Shown here: piece by piece, positions 31,842 through 40,317 of the stretch
Position numbering within the stretch: position 1 is the first letter of the stretch
How the letters are laid out: the number at the start of each line of letters is the position of its first letter
DNA from: Clostridia bacterium
GTDB lineage: Bacteria > Bacillota > Clostridia > Christensenellales > Aristaeellaceae
Assembly (NCBI GenBank): GCA_017552615.1
Contig: JAFZPI010000008.1
Span: 62,001 to 126,000 of the forward strand
Reading direction: 5' to 3'
DNA length: 64,000 nt
The notes under the pieces: generated by a model
Told to the model about the DNA's origin: nothing
What the model saw: only the letters and a program-made list of their open reading frames with translations
Databases searched by the model: none
Made by a program: the position numbers and the translations under genes

Positions 31842-31936
31842 CTCATCCCCCAACCCCTTCCCCTTTCAGGGGAAGGGGAGTTTTGCGTAAAAAGTTCCCC
31901 CTCTCCTGAAAGGAGAGGGGGTTAGGGGGTGAGGTT
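31842..31936. repeat. Near-perfect palindromic repeat, also a bidirectional terminator
   Basis: CCTCATCCCCCAACCCC at the left pairs with GGGGGTTAGGGGGTGAGG at the right. Inside, CCCCTTTCAGGGG and CTCCTGAAAGGAG form further stems, separated by TTTTGCGTAAAAAGTT. It fills the whole gap between two convergent genes (stops at 31840 and 31937). The core CCTTTCAGG...AAAAAGTT...CCTGAAAGG matches the repeat at 27.2 kb, so both belong to one family. Confidence 0.78.
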
Positions 31937-33151
31937 TTACTTTGCCGGGAAATATTCTCCGTAAATGAAGTAGTGCACCGATTGCACGTTGCGGTTCCAA
32001 CTGCCGCTGTTGATGACGGTGACGGATGCGCCGTCCACGTCCTCGTAGCTGTAGGTGTTGTCCAGGGGAATGCGGTGCTGTTCGATCAAGGATTCACCGG
32101 AAGAGAGCTTCCCGAGGACGCCGCCCTGCAGGACGCCGAGGGCGATGCTCAGCATCGTACCGGCGCTGATGTTGGTTTTTACATAAGGATAACAGACTTC
32201 GATCAGTTCTGCCAGGTTGTTCATGTTGATGTTTTTCAGCACCTTGGCCAGCAGCTGTTCCAGGAGGTAACGCTGGCGGGCGGTGCGGGCCAGGTCACCC
32301 GTGGGAGCGCTGCGCATGTTCGAGCGAAGGCGCGCGTACATGACCGCTTGGATGCCGTCGAGGTGCTGGACGCTCTCATGCTCTTTCTCGCTGACCACGA
32401 CGAGGGGTTCGCGGTTGGCGTTGCCCTTCTCATCGTAGGTCATCTGTTTGGCGTGTTCCTTGAGGTACGCGTTGATCGCGTAGGCTTCGCCGCGGATGAT
32501 GTTCAGGTCGATGCCGCCGATATAGTCGATGATGGAGGCCAAGCCGTAGAAGTTGATGACCACGTACTGCGTGATGTTCATTTCAAAGAGGTGATTCACC
32601 GTGCGCATGGTCAGCTCTGCGCCGTGGTTGATGCCGTCGTCGCTGCGTTTGGTGCCGATGGCATAGGCGGTATTGATGCGGCCCTTATCCTTGTAACCGG
32701 GGATGCTCACATAGAGGTCGCGGGCAATGCTGGTCAGTTTGATCGAGCCGTCGTCAGTGTTGATGGACAGGATCATGGTGACATCGTTGTGCAGGAGGCT
32801 GCTGTTGCTGTTGATGTCCTTGTCGCGCATGTCCACGCCGATCAGCAGGATGTTGATGACATTGGACGGCAGATTGGGATTCAGCTCCAGATCATCCGGG
32901 TTGACGTCCGCGTCGCGCTCCAGGGCGTCGAGGTTTTCTTCGAGCTCCTGTGCGCCGTCGCCGATGATGAACTCGGTGAGTGAATTGTCGCCGTCTTCAT
33001 CCTCGTCCTCATCGTCCCAGAAGCTGTCGTCGAGGATGACTTCCTCGGTGATGCCCAGGTCCGAGAGGTCGAAGTCCTCCGCCAGAGCAAGGCACGGGAC
33101 CAGCAGGCACAAGGTCAGGATGAGGGAAAGGATCTGCTTCAGCGTTTTCAA
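31937..33151 (-). CDS. LytR-CpsA-Psr (LCP) family protein
   Basis: A 404-residue exported LCP protein. A signal peptide (1-24) precedes a strongly acidic stretch (residues 25-90), then the LCP domain (about 98-285), with ILLIGVDMRD, the arginines in SIARDLYVSIPG and the motif KGRINTAYAIG. The later IGGIDLNI and ARLRSNM complete the site. LCP enzymes transfer undecaprenyl-linked glycopolymers to peptidoglycan or proteins outside the membrane. The acidic N-terminal insert is longer than usual. The ATG at 33151 has GGAGG upstream and a promoter at 33200-33227. It is convergent with the hydrolase operon. Confidence 0.92.
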   Translation of the reverse strand: MKTLKQILSLILTLCLLVPCLALAEDFDLSDLGITEEVILDDSFWDDEDEDEDGDNSLTEFIIGDGAQELEENLDALERDADVNPDDLELNPNLPSNVINILLIGVDMRDKDINSNSSLLHNDVTMILSINTDDGSIKLTSIARDLYVSIPGYKDKGRINTAYAIGTKRSDDGINHGAELTMRTVNHLFEMNITQYVVINFYGLASIIDYIGGIDLNIIRGEAYAINAYLKEHAKQMTYDEKGNANREPLVVVSEKEHESVQHLDGIQAVMYARLRSNMRSAPTGDLARTARQRYLLEQLLAKVLKNINMNNLAELIEVCYPYVKTNISAGTMLSIALGVLQGGVLGKLSSGESLIEQHRIPLDNTYSYEDVDGASVTVINSGSWNRNVQSVHYFIYGEYFPAK

Positions 33152-33199
33152 AGCGGTAACCTCCTTACAACGCTCCTCCGGAGCGCAGGATTCGATATG

Positions 33200-33227
33200 A
33201 TTATACCGGTTTTACCCGAAAATGCAA
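33200..33227 (-). promoter_or_regulatory. Sigma-A promoter of the LCP gene
   Basis: Minus-strand TTGCAT (33227-33222) and TATAAT (33205-33200) are spaced 16 bp apart. A transcript would start near 33193, about 40 bases before the ATG. Confidence 0.65.
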
Positions 33228-33275
33228 CTGTCCGCAAGGCGGTTCAGGCGATAACTCGTATCGCAAAAGCGTTTT

Positions 33276-35510
33276 TTACAGTTGTGAATCGTCTTCCGTC
33301 CAGAGTGCCATCCGCCGCATCTGGATGGCGACACAGCGTCCGTCGTCGCTGCTCTCGATGACCCGGTTGACCTCGATGGCTTCCGGCAGACGGATGGTAA
33401 AAGAGAGGACTGTGCTGTTCGGGTGAAGATCGAACAGGAATGTATCAGGCTCCACCACTTCGGATTCGTATACCAATTGTCCGTCGCACCAGACCTCGAA
33501 GGGCTGGATACCGTTAAACGGATCACCAACTTCTAACTCTACAGTTACTGTATCAAAGACCCGGGAAGCCTGGATTGTAAAGTCTACTTCATGCCCCTGT
33601 GTCCATGTGAAACCATCCTCCGGGCTGTAGAGACCGGCGGTCACAAAGAGGCTTGCATTTTCGTTTTCTCCATAGAACCAGATTTCCAGCGGGTCCTCCC
33701 AATCAGCCGCGTCTGTGAGGATCGAATCGCGGTTTAGCGCGAGAGTTATGATCCCAGGCGTCCGGCACCGGTAAAGACGCAGGCGGCTGTCAGTCCCAAT
33801 TTCGATCGGATCACAGTCCAGGAAGGAATAGCGTTCTGTCAGGCTCTGCCCGCCTACCAGCAGATACTCTGCATTCCCGGTCTCTATCGCTGTTCCGTCC
33901 ACAGCCCAAGTGCGTGCCTGCTCCACATAGAGCGGTGCTTCCACCGGGCAGTTGACTTCCAGGAAGGTGTCGATGCAGTGCCGGACAGAGGGATCAGCCT
34001 CGTTGTCCGCAAGCACGAGGAGAGTCGCGTCAGCCGGGACGTCAGTCAAAGCGTCGTTGACGGCATAGACTTCATCACGGAGGGCGGTGTCCACGGCGTA
34101 ATCCCCCCGCAGGCGCGGGATCAGCACGAACCAATCCCAGGTCATGACGGCAAGGAAGACGCAGGCATAAGCGGCGAATGTGACCTTCGGTTTCTTTCGC
34201 CACAGCAGCAGCACCGATAATAAAACAAGAACTGTGACAATCCCGATAAACAGCGGTGTCCCCCAATCACGCTTTCCCACCCGGTCCAGCCCCCAGTAGA
34301 TCTCATCATACCAGGCCAGGGAGAACTGATCCACCACGCTGCCGTAACGGTTCCCGCGGAAGCACAGGATGATCAGTGCGACCGAACCAAGGGAGAGGAG
34401 ACCGCATTTCAGAAGGTTCCCTTTAGAAAGGGCTTTCGCGGGTGCCTGCTGGATCCCAAGTGCCATGGCTGTCAGCAGCAGGATCAGTCCCGGTGCGTAG
34501 TAGCGGAGATGAAAGCGAGGTATCTCGCCGCCATAGTCATAGGGCAGGCAGACGGCATAGGCGATAAAGACGATCGTGATGCCAAGATAGAGCAGAACCA
34601 TATCGGTGAAACGCCTGGCGTTTGCGTCCATTTCCCGGCGAAGGGTCAGGGTCAGCGTGAAAGGCAAAACCATCACCGTGCAAAGGGTGGCTGCGATATA
34701 GTAGAGAATGGTCGTTGCCAGGTAACCCGCGCGTCCCCAGTCGGAAACGGCTGATGCCGCGATCTGGTCGCCATAGGAGTAATCGACGGAAGAGAAAACG
34801 ATCCAGCGCAGAACGGCAATCAGGCTAAACAGGGTGATGATATAGAGAAGCAGACAGTACAGCTGCTTTCGGTCGAAACGACGGTTTGCTTTTCGATCCC
34901 TGATGATACGAACAACCTGCAGGATGATGAAGACCGCAGCTACTGCCAGGAAAGCCTCTTTGACGAGATAAGTGAAACAGCCCAGTGTGCCGCCCAGGAT
35001 CGCCAACTGCCACTTGCCTTTTCGCTCGTTTAACAGCCACAGCCATACACACCAGAATACGAGCGGCCAATACAGGTTTTCCGCCATAAAGGTGGCGGTG
35101 ATCAGGGTTTCGGGCAGGAGACAGGCCGCCACTGTGATGACCCAGCGCCAGCCTTTGCGGAGGCCGAGCTCCTTCCCGATCAGCCAGACTGGGAACACGG
35201 CGGACATGGCCAGCGCGCTGTTCAGCCAGCCGATCAGGCGAAGACGGAGCTCCGGGTCACGGATGCCGAAAAACGGCGCAAGGAAAAGGGAATAGCCAAC
35301 TTTCTGGAAGGCGATGGAAGCACCCTGTACCGTGATTCCGCGACCGGCCTGGAGGCTGTCCGCCATGGAGGCATAGAGCCACTCGTCCCGGTAAATGGTC
35401 AGCTGTTTGGCGAAATCGCCCACGATGCCGTGCAGCGCCGTGGCCGCAAGGAATAGGGCCAGGAGGAGAAACCCGTCCCGCCGCGTGGTGCGAAGCCTGT
35501 CTTCCGTCAT
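33276..35510 (-). CDS. Polytopic glycosyltransferase-like protein, GT39/ArnT type
   Basis: A 744-residue protein. The first 490 residues hold about 11-12 membrane helices. Following the first helix comes an outside loop with YRDEWLYASMADSLQAGRG, matching the catalytic DE of GT39/PMT-like (ArnT) transferases, which use lipid-linked sugars. The C-terminal 250 residues are soluble and beta-rich, presumably outside. The open frame starts at 35594, but that lies inside the promoter, so the ATG at 35510 is preferred. The substrate is unknown, and it could add sugars to wall polymers or proteins. Confidence 0.75.
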   Translation of the reverse strand: MTEDRLRTTRRDGFLLLALFLAATALHGIVGDFAKQLTIYRDEWLYASMADSLQAGRGITVQGASIAFQKVGYSLFLAPFFGIRDPELRLRLIGWLNSALAMSAVFPVWLIGKELGLRKGWRWVITVAACLLPETLITATFMAENLYWPLVFWCVWLWLLNERKGKWQLAILGGTLGCFTYLVKEAFLAVAAVFIILQVVRIIRDRKANRRFDRKQLYCLLLYIITLFSLIAVLRWIVFSSVDYSYGDQIAASAVSDWGRAGYLATTILYYIAATLCTVMVLPFTLTLTLRREMDANARRFTDMVLLYLGITIVFIAYAVCLPYDYGGEIPRFHLRYYAPGLILLLTAMALGIQQAPAKALSKGNLLKCGLLSLGSVALIILCFRGNRYGSVVDQFSLAWYDEIYWGLDRVGKRDWGTPLFIGIVTVLVLLSVLLLWRKKPKVTFAAYACVFLAVMTWDWFVLIPRLRGDYAVDTALRDEVYAVNDALTDVPADATLLVLADNEADPSVRHCIDTFLEVNCPVEAPLYVEQARTWAVDGTAIETGNAEYLLVGGQSLTERYSFLDCDPIEIGTDSRLRLYRCRTPGIITLALNRDSILTDAADWEDPLEIWFYGENENASLFVTAGLYSPEDGFTWTQGHEVDFTIQASRVFDTVTVELEVGDPFNGIQPFEVWCDGQLVYESEVVEPDTFLFDLHPNSTVLSFTIRLPEAIEVNRVIESSDDGRCVAIQMRRMALWTEDDSQL

Positions 35511-35565
35511 CTTCCGATTCACCGCCCTCTGCCGAATGAGATGCATGCCGTGTGGAAACGAACGA

Positions 35566-35594
35566 ATTGTAGCATAGTTTATTGCCTTTTTCAA
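35566..35594 (-). promoter_or_regulatory. Sigma-A promoter of the GT39-like gene
   Basis: Minus-strand TTGAAA (35594-35589) and TACAAT (35571-35566), 17-bp spacer. It overlaps the upstream ATG of the frame and so rules that start out. It is divergent from the purC promoter 37 bp away. Confidence 0.65.
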
Positions 35595-35630
35595 TCGCCC
35601 TGAAAGTTTGATCCCGTTTGCAAAAACACC

Positions 35631-35659
35631 TTGTCATCCCGCACAAAATCTGCTACAAT
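35631..35659 (+). promoter_or_regulatory. Sigma-A promoter of purC
   Basis: TTGTCA at 35631-35636 and TACAAT at 35654-35659 with a 17-bp spacer. The resulting leader to the purC ATG is about 100 nt and contains a strong hairpin. Confidence 0.65.
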
Positions 35660-35676
35660 GGGCCTGCAAAAATCTC

Positions 35677-35710
35677 AAGAGCGCGGACGGTGGGATCCCG
35701 GGGCGCTCTT
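35677..35710 (+). promoter_or_regulatory. Leader hairpin upstream of purC
   Basis: AAGAGCGC (35677-35684) and GCGCTCTT (35703-35710) form a perfect 8-bp stem around an 18-nt loop that contains the self-complementary GGGATCCC. Only three T residues follow. It may be a weak attenuator or a stabilising 5' structure. It does not match the purine or PRPP riboswitch cores I know. Confidence 0.45.
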
Positions 35711-35766
35711 TGCGTATACGGCAGGATTCGACAGTACGCGGAAAGCCGCGGAAGAGGAGACAGAGC

Positions 35767-36483
35767 ATGGTTCAGCCCGGTGAACTGATACGGGAAGGCA
35801 AAAGCAAGCGAATTTATGCGACAGAGGATCCGGATACGGCCATCGAGTATTTCAAGGATGACGCGATGGCGTATCACGGTCTCAAACGCGGCCGCATCTG
35901 GGGAAAAGGCGAAATCAACAACGCCATTTCCCGGACGTTTTTCGGCCTTTTGACGGAAAACGGGGTTCCCAATCACTATCTGGAGCCCCTGGACAGCTGC
36001 CAGAGCCTGGTCCGGCGGTGTGAGATGGTTCCCGTGGCGGTGAAGGTGCGCAACCGCGCCGCCGGAAGCATGGCGGAGCGCCTCGGCCTGACGGAGGGCC
36101 GTCCGCTGGTGCCGCCGGTCGTGGAGTATATTCTGCGCGGCGGAGACACAGAAAACCCTCTGGTCAACATCACCCATGTCCTGGCCCTGCGCCTGGCCAC
36201 GCGCGAGGAGATGGAGCAGGCCACGGCGATGGCCTTGCGGATCAACGATATCCTGAGCGCGTATATGCGCGAGATCGGCATTGAGCTGATCGACTTCAAG
36301 GTGGAGTTCGGGCGCTTCCACGGGGAGATCCTCGTGGCGGACGAGATCTCGCCGGACGTGGCCCGCTTCTGGGATGCCCGTACGCATGAACCGCTGGACA
36401 TGGACCGCTTCCGCCGGGATCTGGGCAACACAGAGCAGGCGTATCAGGAACTGCTCAACCGCATGATGGGAATGGGGGCATGA
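35767..36483 (+). CDS. purC: Phosphoribosylaminoimidazole-succinocarboxamide synthase
   Basis: A 238-residue SAICAR synthetase that joins CAIR with aspartate using ATP in purine biosynthesis. Visible marks are the start LIREGKSKRIYA, the signature VPVAVKVRNRAAGSMAERLG, and LIDFKVEFGRF plus ILVADEISPDVARFWD, the two PROSITE SAICAR regions. The frame is open upstream, but GAAGAGGAG and family length place the start at 35767. It is the only purine gene in the window, so purC stands apart from any pur operon. It overlaps the following exported-protein gene by 4 bp. Confidence 0.97.
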   Translation: MVQPGELIREGKSKRIYATEDPDTAIEYFKDDAMAYHGLKRGRIWGKGEINNAISRTFFGLLTENGVPNHYLEPLDSCQSLVRRCEMVPVAVKVRNRAAGSMAERLGLTEGRPLVPPVVEYILRGGDTENPLVNITHVLALRLATREEMEQATAMALRINDILSAYMREIGIELIDFKVEFGRFHGEILVADEISPDVARFWDARTHEPLDMDRFRRDLGNTEQAYQELLNRMMGMGA

Positions 36484-37496
36484 CGCGAATGAAACGATTC
36501 CTGATCGTTCTGTTATTGCTCTGTCTTTGCATTCCCATGGCTCTGGCGGAAGAGATCGAAGTCGTCGAACTGGATGACACAGATGAAACAACCGAAACAA
36601 CTGAAACAACCGTAACAACCGCCACAGGCGAGTTCCCTCCGCTGAACGCAAACGGTTTCCTGGACGAGGGCGAGTTCGTCTTTGAGGATGAGGAGAACGG
36701 GATCTGGCGGTTTTGCTCCCAGACCCTGCGGATCGAGATCTACCGCAGGACACAGAAGAGCAAGCCGAAACTGGTCTGGTACGAGGCGGAGATCTTCGCC
36801 GCGGAGGGAGAGGCTTTCGATATGCTCTCCTGGTCCGAAACCAACCGCTGGAAGAACCTGAATTATCCCTACCAGATTGCCCGGGAGCATAAGACGGTTT
36901 TTGCAGTGAACAGCGACTTTGCCCACCTGCGCATCAGCAAGAAGATGGTCGTGGGGATCGTGATCCGCGACGGGGAAATCGTTTCTTCCCGGACAAACAA
37001 GAAAAACAAAGCATTTCCGAACTATGACACATTAGTCCTCATGCCAGACGGCGACATGAAGGTCTACTGGTCCAATGAGCTCAAGGCTCAGGATTATCTG
37101 GACATGGGTGCCGATGATGTGCTGGCCTTCGGGCCGTACATGATCCGGGACGGGGAACTGAACAAGACCGCTCTCAAGAAGTTTGCCACCGGGAGCGCAC
37201 CGCGCACGGCCATTGGCATGGCTGAAAAAGGACACTATTTCGCGATCGTGACCGAAGGCCGCAACAAGCGCAGCAACGGCTGCTCCGTTCAGTTCTGCGC
37301 CGAGCGCCTGCTTGAACTGGGCTGCACCCTGGCCTTCAACCTCGACGGCGGTCAGTCTTCGGCGATGATCTTCATGGGCCGCCAGCTCAACCTGATTACC
37401 AACGACTACGGCAACAAGGCGAGTGCACGCAAGGCAGCGGAGATCCTCGGGATCGGGATTTCCGATCAGGTGGCGGCGGAGGACGATCCGTTCTGA
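36480..37496 (+). CDS. Exported phosphodiester glycosidase (NAGPA) family protein
   Basis: A 338-residue protein with a signal peptide (residues 4-24, ending PMALAEE) and a Thr/Glu-rich linker to about residue 50. The NAGPA/DUF2233 domain (about 90-325) has FAVNSDFAH, GPYMIRDGEL, RTAIGMAEKGHYFAIVTEG and FNLDGGQSSAM, the conserved metal and phosphate-site segments. The family cleaves sugar-phosphodiester bonds, probably on cell-surface or extracellular polymers. The start overlaps the purC stop (ATGA). An alternative ATG lies 9 bases on. A paralogue with another anchor is at 58.3 kb. Confidence 0.85.
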   Translation: MTRMKRFLIVLLLLCLCIPMALAEEIEVVELDDTDETTETTETTVTTATGEFPPLNANGFLDEGEFVFEDEENGIWRFCSQTLRIEIYRRTQKSKPKLVWYEAEIFAAEGEAFDMLSWSETNRWKNLNYPYQIAREHKTVFAVNSDFAHLRISKKMVVGIVIRDGEIVSSRTNKKNKAFPNYDTLVLMPDGDMKVYWSNELKAQDYLDMGADDVLAFGPYMIRDGELNKTALKKFATGSAPRTAIGMAEKGHYFAIVTEGRNKRSNGCSVQFCAERLLELGCTLAFNLDGGQSSAMIFMGRQLNLITNDYGNKASARKAAEILGIGISDQVAAEDDPF

Positions 37497-37555
37497 TTAC
37501 CGTTGGAAAGAGCAGAATTGCTATACCAATCAAACAAGAAGGAGAAGGCTGAGAA

Positions 37556-38164
37556 ATGGAGATTCTGCATAAACTCTTTGAAAACTCCGGTAAGAAGATC
37601 CAGAAATGGGCGCTCATCTTCTTTGTGGCAGCAAGCGTTCTGGATCTCGCAGGTACAGTTACAGCAGGCATCATCCTCCTGGGTGCCGGATGGGGAATTC
37701 TGGCCGGAATTGCCTCGGGCGCAGTCCTTGTGTTCTTCAATTTCTTGACAACGCTGTTTATTGTAGGCTTTGGGAAGTGCGTTGAAGATCACGAGCGGAA
37801 CTTGTCAAAGGACCGGGAGCAGGCGATGCTGAATCCCTCAAAGACTGTCCATCAAACAGGGGCACCGGCTTCTGGAGTCAATGCTGGAAACTCGACAAAT
37901 CCCAATCGCAATATGGAACCAAAGCTACCCGATAAATCGACACAGACGATTTGGATGGCTCCGGCTCCGAAGATATCAGAGACAAAGCCTGTCGCAAAGT
38001 ATCCAGTTACCGACATGTGGGTCTGTCAGAAATGCGGACAGACGACCAAGATTCAGCAGTCCTTCTTTACGACAACAGCAAGCAACTGGATCTGCTCACA
38101 CTGCGGGACATCCAATCCCTTTCATACCTCTTCTGGATCCAAATCGGAAGAAGAACTGAGCTGA
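37556..38164 (+). CDS. Membrane protein with C-terminal zinc ribbon
   Basis: A 202-residue protein. A pair of membrane helices (about residues 18-38 and 42-74) is followed by a polar, Pro/Thr-rich linker and a C-terminal zinc ribbon with CQKCGQ near 158 and CSHCGT near 185. The architecture recalls the membrane proteins at 5.6 and 3.6 kb of this window, with the ribbon at the other end. AAGGAG lies before the ATG at 37556. It is less G+C-rich than its neighbours. The role is unknown. No terminator is visible before the tig promoter. Confidence 0.68.
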   Translation: MEILHKLFENSGKKIQKWALIFFVAASVLDLAGTVTAGIILLGAGWGILAGIASGAVLVFFNFLTTLFIVGFGKCVEDHERNLSKDREQAMLNPSKTVHQTGAPASGVNAGNSTNPNRNMEPKLPDKSTQTIWMAPAPKISETKPVAKYPVTDMWVCQKCGQTTKIQQSFFTTTASNWICSHCGTSNPFHTSSGSKSEEELS

Positions 38165-38179
38165 TTCAAAAACTTTTCC

Positions 38180-38208
38180 TTGCAAGCTTAACTGAATCGT
38201 GTTACAAT
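38180..38208 (+). promoter_or_regulatory. Sigma-A promoter of tig
   Basis: TTGCAA at 38180-38185, 17-bp spacer, TACAAT at 38203-38208. The tig start is 72 bases further on, so the frame upstream of 38281 is not translated as part of tig. Confidence 0.65.
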
Positions 38209-38280
38209 AACCCTTGCGCCTGCAGGAACTGCGGAGCATCAGCCTTCGGGTTTCCGAGGAGCGACACAGGAGGAGAATCC

Positions 38281-39615
38281 ATGAGTTATACCGTTGAAAA
38301 GATTGCAAGCAACAAGGCCAAGCTGACCTTTACCGTTCCCGCGGAAGAGTTCGCGGCTGCGACCCAGAAGGCGTACCTGAAGATGCGCGGCCGGGTGAAC
38401 GTGCCCGGGTTCCGCAAGGGCCACGCCCCCCGTTCCCTGATCGAGCGGATGTACGGCCCGGACATCTTCTATGAAGAAGCGATCAATATCTGGCTGCCCG
38501 AGAAGTATGACGAAGCCATTGAGAAGGAAGACCTCCGCGCTGTGGATCAGCCCGAGGTGGACGTGGACTGGGCGGCTATCGCACCGGACACCGACGTAAC
38601 CATCACCTGCGAGGTGTTCGTTTATCCCGAAGTTACCCTGGGCGAGTACAAGGGTCTGGCGGTGGAGATCGAGAAAGAGACTGTCACCGACGCAGATATC
38701 GTCGCGAGGATCAACCAGGACCGCAGCAAGGCCTCCCGCACGGTGGAAGTGCTGGATCGTCCCGTGGCCGACGGCGATACCGTGAACCTTGACTACAAGG
38801 GCACGGTGGACGGCGTGGCCTTTGACGGCGGCACGGCCGAGGGACAGACCCTGACCATCGGCAGCCACCAGTTCATTCCGGGCTTCGAAGAGCAGATGAT
38901 CGGCATGTGCCAGGCCGAGGAGAAGGACCTGCAGGTCACTTTCCCCGAAAACTACCATGCCGAGAACCTGGCCGGGAAAGACGCTGTCTTCCATGTGAAG
39001 GTCAACAGCATTTCCGTGACCGAGATGCCGGAGTTGGACGACGAGTTTGCCGCCGATGTCAGCGACTTCACCACCTTTGCGGAGTACCGCGAGAGCATCG
39101 TAAAGGAACTGCAGGACAAGGCCGACCAGAACAACAAGACTTCCGTTGAGAACGCCGTGGTCGAGAAGGCCGCCGACAACGCCACCGTGGACATTCCCGC
39201 CGCGATGGTGAACCGCGAGGTCAACAGCATGCTGCGCGACATGCAGCTGCAGATGGCCTATCAGGGCTTTAAACTCGAAGACTATCTAAAGTGGACCGGC
39301 CAGACCGTAGAGCAGCTCGCGGAGCAGAACAAGGGCGAGGCCGAGCGCCGTCTGAAGATCCGCCTGGCGCTGGAAGCCATCGAGAAGGCGGAGGCGATCG
39401 AGGCCACCGACGAGGACATCGAGAAGGAGACCGAGAAGCAGGCCAAGCGCATGGGCCGTGATCTTGAGGACTTCAAGAAGAGCCTGACGGACGACCAGAA
39501 AGAAGCTCTTCGCGACGCCGCCAAGGTCACCCGCACTGTCGCCCTGATGACCGCGGACGCTGTCGTCACCGAAAAGGCGAAGGAAGAGGAGAAAAAGGAA
39601 GAGGAAGAAGCGTAA
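38281..39615 (+). CDS. tig: Trigger factor
   Basis: A 444-residue ribosome-bound chaperone with peptidyl-prolyl isomerase activity. The ribosome-binding domain (1-130) has the signature VPGFRKGHAPRSLIERMYG, where the usual GFRxGKxP lysine is His. The FKBP domain (about 155-245) shows VADGDTVNLDYKGTVDG and IPGFEEQMIGM. The helical C-terminal domain ends in an acidic Lys/Glu tail. CAGGAGGAG precedes the ATG at 38281. The gene heads the protein-quality-control block with clpP, clpX and lon, a common order in Clostridia. Confidence 0.96.
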   Translation: MSYTVEKIASNKAKLTFTVPAEEFAAATQKAYLKMRGRVNVPGFRKGHAPRSLIERMYGPDIFYEEAINIWLPEKYDEAIEKEDLRAVDQPEVDVDWAAIAPDTDVTITCEVFVYPEVTLGEYKGLAVEIEKETVTDADIVARINQDRSKASRTVEVLDRPVADGDTVNLDYKGTVDGVAFDGGTAEGQTLTIGSHQFIPGFEEQMIGMCQAEEKDLQVTFPENYHAENLAGKDAVFHVKVNSISVTEMPELDDEFAADVSDFTTFAEYRESIVKELQDKADQNNKTSVENAVVEKAADNATVDIPAAMVNREVNSMLRDMQLQMAYQGFKLEDYLKWTGQTVEQLAEQNKGEAERRLKIRLALEAIEKAEAIEATDEDIEKETEKQAKRMGRDLEDFKKSLTDDQKEALRDAAKVTRTVALMTADAVVTEKAKEEEKKEEEEA

Positions 39616-39652
39616 ACTTCCTTGATCCCAATATCCCAATATCAAAACACTA

Positions 39653-39688
39653 CGGGGAGCCGCGGGCGCTTGCCCGGCTTCCCGTTTT
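39653..39688 (+). terminator. Intrinsic terminator between tig and clpP
   Basis: A strong stem CGGGgAGCCGcGGGC paired with GCCCGGCTTCCCG, followed by TTTT. It should limit read-through from tig into clpP. Confidence 0.75.
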
Positions 39689-39708
39689 CAGACAGACAGA
39701 GAGGTGAT

Positions 39709-40314
39709 ATGCCGATGACACTCGTGCCTTATGTAGTCGAACAGACCAGCCGCGGTGAGCGGTCCTATGACATTTATTCCCGTTTGCTCAAAGACCGCAT
39801 TGTGTTCCTCGGCGGGGAGATCAATGATGCCGTGGCCAACACGGTCGTGGCGCAGCTGCTCTTCCTCGAAATGGAGGACCCGGACGCTGAGATCAACCTC
39901 TACATCAACAGCCCCGGCGGCTCGGTGACGGCGGGCATGGCGATCTATGACACGATGCAGTACATCAAGTGTCCCGTGCGGACTGTGTGCATCGGCATGG
40001 CGGCCTCGATGGGTGCGTTTCTGCTGATGAGCGGCGAAAAGGGCCGCCGCCTGGCGCTGCCCAACGCGGAAGTCATGATCCATCAGCCCCTCGGCGGGGC
40101 CCAGGGGCAGGCGACCGATGTGCAGATCCGCGCGGAGTGGCTCATCCGCACCAAAGAGAAGATGCTGAAGATGATGGCGGAGATGACCGGCCAGCCGCTC
40201 GACAAGCTGGCGGCGGACTGCGAGCGCGATTACTTCATGACCGCGCAGGAAGCCCTTGACTATCACATCATCGACGAAATCTATCAGCCGCGCACGGCGC
40301 AGAAAGCGGAGTAA
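39709..40314 (+). CDS. clpP: ATP-dependent Clp protease proteolytic subunit
   Basis: A 201-residue serine peptidase of the ClpP family, which forms the tetradecameric chamber used by ClpX. The catalytic triad is S100 in [10 protein letters not shown]125 in [10 protein letters not shown] and D174 in CERDYFM. The N-terminal [20 protein letters not shown] is typical. GAGGTGAT directly precedes the ATG at 39709, and a second ATG at 39715 has a better distance and would give 199 residues, so the start is uncertain by two codons. It is 3 bp upstream of clpX. Confidence 0.97.
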   Translation: MPMTLVPYVVEQTSRGERSYDIYSRLLKDRIVFLGGEINDAVANTVVAQLLFLEMEDPDAEINLYINSPGGSVTAGMAIYDTMQYIKCPVRTVCIGMAASMGAFLLMSGEKGRRLALPNAEVMIHQPLGGAQGQATDVQIRAEWLIRTKEKMLKMMAEMTGQPLDKLAADCERDYFMTAQEALDYHIIDEIYQPRTAQKAE

Positions 40315-40317
40315 ACC

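Noticed and set aside
27116-31936. A CRISPR-like interpretation of the repeated CTTTCAGG elements
   Set aside because: Only two distant palindromes exist, without regular spacers or cas genes.
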